From: Candidatus Omnitrophota bacterium
GTDB lineage: Bacteria > Ratteibacteria > UBA8468 > B48-G9 > JAFGKM01
DNA length: 8,692 nucleotides
Reading direction: 5' to 3'
NCBI GenBank assembly: GCA_022704985.1
Contig: JAKJFI010000027.1
Location: forward strand, 1 to 8,692
A program made the translations under genes and the position numbers. The notes under the pieces were generated by a model, which saw nothing but the letters and a program-made list of their open reading frames with translations, made no database searches and was not told where the DNA came from. This document shows, in pieces, positions 4,850 through 8,692 of this stretch (position 1 is the first letter of the stretch; each line of letters begins with the position of its first letter).

Positions 4850-6472
4850 ATGAATAAAAAACTTGTTCGGTATAATATGGAACTGCCGGATGTATGGGGA
4901 GGGGGACAACTTCTTGCATTCTCCGGTCTGGATGGCGCCACGGATTTTGAAAACGGTCTGTGTTTCAGGACTTTGCATGACGGAGCCGGACTTGAGTTGA
5001 TGCTTCCCGCCGGAGCAAAAATAGTTTTCGGTCAGGGACTTCCGGAAGAGGCCGTCTTAACCGGTGACGTAATAGATGTCACCATGGGAACAGGAAGGGT
5101 TCGCGGCGTATTCCTGGATGCCCTGCATTTTCTAATAGAAGGAGAGTGCGCAATAGTTGAGAAATCCGAAAAAATCGCAGTCAAACAGGAAAGAAACGTT
5201 ACACTGATTGGCGTGGAAGGTTTTTTTGTCCCGTCGAAAATAGGTGCCGACATAGAATCTTCTATTAATTCCCGGTTGAAGTGGCTGATGTCATTGAATG
5301 TCCCGGCCGGGTTTTCTGACGATGAACGTAAAAGTTTCCTCAAGGCCGCCTCAATCATGAAATCCCAGGTTTATACTCCTGCGGGTTTTCTGAAACACCG
5401 GTGGACAACACCCGACCGATGGCCTCACCGTAAGATGTGGTTATGGGATTCTGCTTTCCATGCAATAGGATGGCGGCACCTTGACATAAAACTCGCCCGG
5501 GAATGCGTCGCATCCGTTTTTGACAGCCAGTTCGAGGACGGGAAGATTTCATGCATGTGCGGACCTGACGTCAGGACGGAAGAGATCCAGCCGCCGGTTC
5601 TGGGAATGGCGGTCATGGCAATAGATTCTGTTGCGCACGACGCGCAGTGGCTCAAGGAGATTTATCCGGGATTGTGCAGGTACGTGAAATGGAACATTGC
5701 AAACCGCAGCTCCGGCGGCGGTCTGCTGGGATGGCGTATTGCGAAAAACTCCTTTTTGTGCCGCGGCGGCGAAACTGGCATGGATAACAGTCCGCGTTTT
5801 GACGGCAATATGCAACTGTATGCGGTGGATTTCAACGCCTATGTGGCATTGGAGTGTGAAAGTCTTTATAAGATTGCCCGCAAACTTGGCAGGGATGAAG
5901 ATGCTGATTATTGGTTAGAACAACACAAGCGGTTCTTAAGGATGATAAACGAACATTTATGGGATGAAAAACAGGGAATCTATATGGATTGCGATGCGGA
6001 AACAGGCAAAAAAACGGGGATACTTTCCTCTGCGGGATTTTTGCCTTTAATATGTGGTGCGCCGTCAGAATACCAGGCAGAACGACTGGCGCGGCACCTG
6101 AATCCGAAGGGTTGTTTTGCTTCCAGATTGCCTGTGCCCTCAATCTCCCCCTGCCAGCCGGAGTTCTACTCAAAAGATATGTGGAGGGGGCCTGTATGGG
6201 CTAACCTTAACTGGATGATTTATAAAGGATTATTCCGGTACGAGCTTCATGACGAAGGAAAAACAATCGCTGAGAAAACCTTAAGGGAGATAGAGCGCTG
6301 TTACAAAAAATATGGAGCGTTTTTTGAATTTTATGACGATGCTGTGGAGATTGACCCGCCTGATTTGCTGCGGAAAGGGAAAACCGAGCAAGGCGCTGTC
6401 TTTCATCAGTCTATCCATGACTATGGATGGACTGCGGCGTTATACGTTGACTGGAAATATAAAGCGGGTTAA
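4850..6472 (+). CDS. GH63/mannosylglycerate-hydrolase-like glycoside hydrolase
   Basis: A 540-residue enzyme with an (alpha/alpha)6-barrel catalytic domain of the GH63/MGH type, preceded by about 130 residues of mostly beta structure. Relatives hydrolyse alpha-glucosides or alpha-mannosides, including the compatible solutes mannosyl- and glucosylglycerate. Landmarks are WLWDSAFHAIGWRH (197-210), ETGMDNSPRFD (308-318, D312 the likely general acid), EFYSKDMWRGPVWANLNWM (438-456) and FFEFYDD (491-497, E493 the likely base). Barrel-closing HQSIHDYGW (519-527) is present. There is no signal peptide, so an intracellular substrate is expected. I chose ATG 4850 over GTG 4811 because of the promoter position; the Shine-Dalgarno before it (AAGAAG) is weak. 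The exact sugar cannot be read from sequence. The UroD-like remnant starts one base after its stop, suggesting a former operon. Confidence 0.85.
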   Translation: MNKKLVRYNMELPDVWGGGQLLAFSGLDGATDFENGLCFRTLHDGAGLELMLPAGAKIVFGQGLPEEAVLTGDVIDVTMGTGRVRGVFLDALHFLIEGECAIVEKSEKIAVKQERNVTLIGVEGFFVPSKIGADIESSINSRLKWLMSLNVPAGFSDDERKSFLKAASIMKSQVYTPAGFLKHRWTTPDRWPHRKMWLWDSAFHAIGWRHLDIKLARECVASVFDSQFEDGKISCMCGPDVRTEEIQPPVLGMAVMAIDSVAHDAQWLKEIYPGLCRYVKWNIANRSSGGGLLGWRIAKNSFLCRGGETGMDNSPRFDGNMQLYAVDFNAYVALECESLYKIARKLGRDEDADYWLEQHKRFLRMINEHLWDEKQGIYMDCDAETGKKTGILSSAGFLPLICGAPSEYQAERLARHLNPKGCFASRLPVPSISPCQPEFYSKDMWRGPVWANLNWMIYKGLFRYELHDEGKTIAEKTLREIERCYKKYGAFFEFYDDAVEIDPPDLLRKGKTEQGAVFHQSIHDYGWTAALYVDWKYKAG

Positions 6473-6473
6473 T

Positions 6474-6752
6474 ATGGATAGAGTCGATGGTGCCCTATTA
6501 TCCAACGAACGTATTTAGCAATATGCCATACCTTACTATAACAGGATTACGGATATTCTTCACCGCGCGGGCAATATCTACAAGGTGCGCTGGTGCGGCA
6601 GGACAGAACATCTCCTGCCCTTTGTGCCGGAATGCGGCATAGATATCGTTGAGGCAATTACTGTCAAGCCGATGTCAACCCTGACAGTTCCGGATGCCCT
6701 GTATATGGTTGGAGATAATGTTGTGGCGCAGGGAGTTATGCAGGCAATATAG
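6474..6752 (+). pseudogene. Remnant of a UroD-like (corrinoid) methyltransferase
   Basis: This frame reads like the C-terminal half of a uroporphyrinogen-decarboxylase-family methyltransferase: DGALLSNERI, then a TAG stop (6516-6518), then QYAIPYYNRITDILHRAG, HLLPFVPECGIDIVEA and MSTLTVPDALYMVGDN, ending at TAG 6750-6752. The pattern PYY-x-x-ITDILH, the HLLP segment, GIDIVEA, and LTVPDAL recalls UroD-like proteins that methylate or demethylate through corrinoid partners. The usual metal/substrate segment (H-x-D/C-G) is degraded to RWCG. The N-terminal half is missing and the end is cut short, so this is a decayed gene rather than a functional one. It begins one base after the glycoside hydrolase stop. 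It is followed by an intact methyltetrahydrofolate:corrinoid methyltransferase, a logical former partner. Family recognition is from memory of conserved patterns. Confidence 0.72.
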
Positions 6753-6761
6753 CCGGTTGAT

Positions 6762-6790
6762 TTGACAAAGGGTTATGAAAGTTATACATT
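6762..6790 (+). promoter_or_regulatory. Sigma70-type promoter of the MeTr gene
   Basis: A perfect -35 TTGACA (6762-6767) is followed after 17 nt by TACATT (6785-6790). The expected start near 6797 gives a leader of about 25 nt that contains GGAG/AAAGG (6809-6817) before ATG 6822. The promoter lies just after the UroD remnant, so the gene is expressed on its own despite decay of its upstream neighbour. Confidence 0.6.
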
Positions 6791-6821
6791 ATTGCCCGTA
6801 TTATTAATGGAGAAAGGTTAA

Positions 6822-7625
6822 ATGATTATTATAGGCGAACTGATAAACGGAACGAGAAAGTCCATAGCGCAGGCAATCGGGAAAAAAGACAGGGAATTCA
6901 TAAAGAAGATTGCGCAGAGACAGGCGGACTCCGGCGCAACTTATATTGATTTGAACGCGGGAACCGGCAAAGGGCAGCAAATGGAAATCTCCGACATGGA
7001 ATGGCTTGTGGATATCGTGAATGAACTCGGAGAGATACCGATATGCCTTGATAGTTCCGACCCTGCAGTCATGCAAAAATGTCTGGGTATGATTAAGAGC
7101 CAGGATAGGATGATAAACTCAATCAACGGCGAAAGCGAAAGGATAGAGAAACTCCTTCCGGTCATAAAGGAAAATAACAGCTGTAAAGTAGTAGGGTTGA
7201 CGATGGATGACGATGGTATCCCGAACAATGTTGATAAGCGGATTGAAATTACCTCAAAGATTCTGAATCTGCTGGAAGGTGTAGGAGTCAAAAGAGAAAA
7301 CATCTTTATAGATGCGCTTGTCCAGCCAGTCAGCGTGGATGCGAAAAACGGCATTGTTTTCCTGGAGAGCATTAGAAGGATAAAAGCGGAGTTCCCCGGC
7401 GTGAAGACGACCTGCGGGCTTTCCAATATTTCTTTCGGTTTGCCGAACAGGAAATTGTTGAACAGGTATTTTCTTGCTCTCTCCATAGGATACGGACTTG
7501 ACTCGGCTATCATAGACCCCACGGATGAAGGGATGCGGGAAGCCATCTGCCTGGCAGAGGCGTTGACAGGCAGAGATGAATATTGTATGAACTATATAAG
7601 GATGAGCAGGGAAAGTTCTTCTTAG
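6822..7625 (+). CDS. Methyltetrahydrofolate:corrinoid methyltransferase (MeTr/AcsE/MtgA-like)
   Basis: A 267-residue DHPS-like TIM barrel that transfers a methyl group between methyl-tetrahydrofolate and a corrinoid protein in the cytoplasm, as in the acetyl-CoA pathway or in catabolic demethylation. Landmarks are GELINGTRK (5-13), YIDLNAGTG (41-49), CLDSSDP (75-81, D77), INSINGE (98-104), VGLTMDDDGIP (124-134), FIDALVQP (162-169, D164) and CGLSNISFGLPNR (198-210). N202 matches the Asn thought to help activate N5 of the pterin. The length equals that of acetogen AcsE. It has its own promoter and a good Shine-Dalgarno. No corrinoid protein, activator or CO-dehydrogenase gene is in view. With the neighbouring UroD remnant, a catabolic MtgA-like role is as likely as an AcsE role. 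Its TAG overlaps the recombinase stop on the other strand. Confidence 0.92.
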   Translation: MIIIGELINGTRKSIAQAIGKKDREFIKKIAQRQADSGATYIDLNAGTGKGQQMEISDMEWLVDIVNELGEIPICLDSSDPAVMQKCLGMIKSQDRMINSINGESERIEKLLPVIKENNSCKVVGLTMDDDGIPNNVDKRIEITSKILNLLEGVGVKRENIFIDALVQPVSVDAKNGIVFLESIRRIKAEFPGVKTTCGLSNISFGLPNRKLLNRYFLALSIGYGLDSAIIDPTDEGMREAICLAEALTGRDEYCMNYIRMSRESSS

Positions 7626-8692
7626 TGGAAAAATTTTGTTAGGGTTTTGTAATTTTTTTCCACGACGGGGCGTGGCCCAGTCCGGCTTAGGGCACCAGAA
7701 TGGGGTTCTGGGGGTCCCCGGTTCGAATCCGGGCGCCCCGACCAATCTAAACATTGCGAATTTTGCGGGCAGTTTGTTTGCTCGCTCGCCCCGCCAGCGG
7801 CGGGGCTTCGCTCGCATTTTTCCTTATATTTCGGCACAAAATCAAACGGACGGACAAAATCAAAAATCAGTTTTCTGTCCAGCAGGCGGCGGTTCGTTCC
7901 AATTTTTTCCGCAAACGATTTGATTTCATCAAAATCGTTTGACGAAGCCAGTTTTTCGGCGTGGTGAGCAGATAAAATCCAATCTTTCAATGGTTCAATC
8001 CAATTGTTTCCCTTTCGCCCAAAATCAGCCCTCTTTTTGTTGAGGTCTGTTTTTGTTTTGATAAGCTCGTCCTTTTTGGCAAGATAAGTTTCTTTTTCAA
8101 TACTCCCGTCCAAAAAGGCGTTGACCAATTTATCAAGTTTCTGCTCGCTTTCCTTGATTTCTTTTTCCAGATTTTGGGCGAAAGATTGCGAAGACTGGAT
8201 ATTTTCTTTTTCCCACATTTCCACTTTGGCAAGCATTTTTTCTTTCCAGTCTTCGCAGAGAGCGACTTTTAAGATTTTGTTTTTCAACTGCTCAACCAGT
8301 AAATCCTCTCTTAAATATTTTTGCGAACAAGAGCCAAGCCGCTTGGTGCAACGGTAATATCTGTATGTCCCGCCGTTTCCGTGCGCCCATTGAGCGGTAA
8401 TTGCCGCTCCGCATTCCCCGCAAGTCAAAAGTCCGGTAAACGGAAAATAATGTCTCTTTTTGGAATGGCGCGGCTTGGCTCTGTTTTTCAAAACTTCCTG
8501 CACTTTCTCAAAAGTCGCTCTGGAAACAATTGCCGGAAAACCGCCCTCGTAGGTTTCGCCATTATGGACAATCAAGCCGAGATAAACTTTGTTTGTCAGC
8601 ATTCTTTGGAGTGTCGCCTTGCAAAGCGGTTTTCCGGTTCCGCTCACCACGCCCCAAAAACTCAGGCGTTGGCCCAAACTTTCCAAAGTATG
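7622..8692 (-). CDS. Large serine recombinase, N-terminus outside the window
   Basis: The visible part holds the Recombinase domain (GTGKPLCKATLQRMLTNKVY, then a GGFPAIVSRATFEKVQEVL segment), a zinc ribbon (CGECGAAIT, later YYRCTKRLGSC) and a Lys/Glu-rich coiled coil. The catalytic serine domain lies beyond 8692; the frame is open to the window edge, so no start can be given. Such enzymes integrate and excise phages and other elements. The expected C-terminus (RKLIFDFVRPFDFVPKY) is followed by a low-complexity stretch. The last 40 codons then run antisense through tRNA-Pro (from W at 7744) and into chromosome, ending with TAA 7622-7624. That tail (SGRPDSNRGPPEPHSGA) is the familiar peptide of a tRNA read backwards. 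Base composition is more A/T-rich than in the neighbouring genes. It recalls recombinases of Patescibacteria, an impression not tested. Confidence 0.88.
   Translation of the reverse strand, partial: HTLESLGQRLSFWGVVSGTGKPLCKATLQRMLTNKVYLGLIVHNGETYEGGFPAIVSRATFEKVQEVLKNRAKPRHSKKRHYFPFTGLLTCGECGAAITAQWAHGNGGTYRYYRCTKRLGSCSQKYLREDLLVEQLKNKILKVALCEDWKEKMLAKVEMWEKENIQSSQSFAQNLEKEIKESEQKLDKLVNAFLDGSIEKETYLAKKDELIKTKTDLNKKRADFGRKGNNWIEPLKDWILSAHHAEKLASSNDFDEIKSFAEKIGTNRRLLDRKLIFDFVRPFDFVPKYKEKCERSPAAGGASEQTNCPQNSQCLDWSGRPDSNRGPPEPHSGALSRTGPRPVVEKNYKTLTKFFH
7625..7663. repeat. 9-bp inverted repeat between the MeTr gene and tRNA-Pro
   Basis: GTGGAAAAA (7625-7633) and TTTTTCCAC (7655-7663) are perfect complements around a 21-nt A/T-rich loop, ending 2 nt before the tRNA. 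It could weakly terminate MeTr transcription or bind a protein. The arms are mostly A/T, so chance is possible. Confidence 0.4.
7666..7744 (+). tRNA. tRNA-Pro (anticodon GGG)
   Basis: A complete cloverleaf can be drawn by eye. The acceptor is CGGGGCG (7666-7672) with CGCCCCG (7734-7740), discriminator A7741 and encoded CCA 7742-7744. The D-stem is GCCC/GGGC (7675-7678, 7690-7693). The anticodon stem is CCAGA/TCTGG (7695-7699, 7707-7711) around loop ATGGGGT, with T33, anticodon GGG at 7702-7704 and G37. The T-arm is CCCGG/CCGGG (7717-7721, 7729-7733) with loop TTCGAAT. All stems pair perfectly. C1-G72 and the GGG anticodon identify proline; it reads CCC and CCU codons. No separate promoter is obvious. 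It lies 40 nt after the MeTr gene and may share its transcript. Its 3' end borders the mobile element. Confidence 0.96.
7788..7806. repeat. Strong G/C hairpin near the element end
   Basis: GCCCCGCC (7788-7795) and GGCGGGGC (7799-7806) form a perfect 8-bp stem with a 3-nt loop, flanked on both sides by CTCGC motifs. It stands out from the A/T-rich surroundings. On neither strand does a T-run follow directly, so it is not a standard terminator. It lies 43 nt inside the presumed junction and may belong to the attachment region, or be a small inserted palindrome. It is translated as low-complexity residues in the recombinase. Confidence 0.55.
7913..7940. repeat. Imperfect 12-bp dyad inside the recombinase gene
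   Basis: AAACGATTTGAT (7913-7924) pairs with ATCAAAATCGTTT (7928-7940) if one A is bulged, leaving a 3-nt TTC loop. It codes for SNDFDEIKSF near the recombinase C-terminus. It may be a binding site close to the element end, or the result of repetitive codons for an acidic/Lys-rich stretch. Confidence 0.35.

Larger units (their letters stand above)
7745..8692. mobile_element. Left end of an element integrated at tRNA-Pro (incomplete)
   Basis: Sequence composition changes right after the CCA of tRNA-Pro, and the first gene inside is a large serine recombinase pointing at the tRNA. This is the usual layout of an element inserted at a tRNA 3' end, with the tRNA rebuilt by the element's own copy of the core. 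The other end and the second copy of the att core lie outside the window, so the boundary is inferred; the crossover may be inside the tRNA T-arm or acceptor. Confidence 0.65.

Noticed and set aside
6516..6518. TAG as a pyrrolysine codon in a methyltransferase
   Set aside because: Pyrrolysine occurs in methylamine methyltransferases, not in UroD-like proteins, and this fragment is also truncated at both ends.
7667..7740. Alternative acceptor pairing GGGGCGT with GCGCCCC and discriminator G
   Set aside because: It leaves ACCA instead of CCA and needs a wobble; shifting by one gives seven perfect pairs and the normal C1-G72 of tRNA-Pro.
7788..7815. Intrinsic terminator of the recombinase or tRNA
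   Set aside because: The hairpin is strong, but the nearest T-run on the plus strand begins about 10 nt later and none follows on the minus strand.
7636..7923. Plus-strand open frame crossing the tRNA (VAQSG...GSNPGAPT)
   Set aside because: This is the known false protein obtained by translating a tRNA in sense; the real gene is on the other strand.

Overview
The window looks like bacterial chromosome of middling G+C with good Shine-Dalgarno sites. It probably comes from an anaerobe of an uncultivated lineage. Pointers are a hexulose-phosphate synthase fused to an RraA-like domain, an NfnA/SudB-type flavoprotein, a methyltetrahydrofolate:corrinoid methyltransferase and the remnant of a UroD-like methyltransferase. 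A candidate phylum such as Omnitrophota would fit, but that is only an impression. No marker gene in the window settles the taxonomy.

Layout. Positions 3-2269 (+) form one tight operon: the C-terminal part of a GT4 glycosyltransferase, an RsbW-like ATP-binding protein, and the HPS-RraA fusion, with a 4-nt gap and then an 8-nt overlap. Next on the plus strand come an NfnA/SudB-type FAD/[2Fe-2S] protein (best start TTG 2385), a TsaC/Sua5 tRNA-modification enzyme, and ribose-5-phosphate isomerase B. The isomerase appears to lack about 15 conserved residues. A small zincin-type metallopeptidase follows on the minus strand (4338-4676). Divergent from it, behind a promoter set in a GTGTTA repeat cluster, lies a GH63/MGH-like glycoside hydrolase (4850-6472). 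Directly after that is a decayed UroD-family methyltransferase fragment (6474-6752), then a sigma70-like promoter and an intact MeTr-type methyltransferase (6822-7625).

The right end is a mobile-element junction. An intact tRNA-Pro(GGG) with encoded CCA (7666-7744) is followed at once by A/T-richer DNA carrying a large serine recombinase on the minus strand, whose N-terminus lies outside the window. The recombinase frame does not stop at the junction. It runs through the whole tRNA gene in antisense and ends in the chromosomal flank, overlapping the MeTr stop codon. This suggests an element integrated at the 3' end of the tRNA gene, so that the last 40 codons of its recombinase come from the target site.

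How the genes may work together. HPS (run in either direction of the ribulose monophosphate pathway) and RpiB both handle pentose phosphates. MeTr and the UroD remnant point to corrinoid-dependent methyl transfer that has been partly lost. The most noteworthy observations are the internally deleted RpiB, the recombinase reading through the tRNA, the UroD pseudogene beside an intact MeTr, and the NfnA-like subunit with no partner gene nearby.
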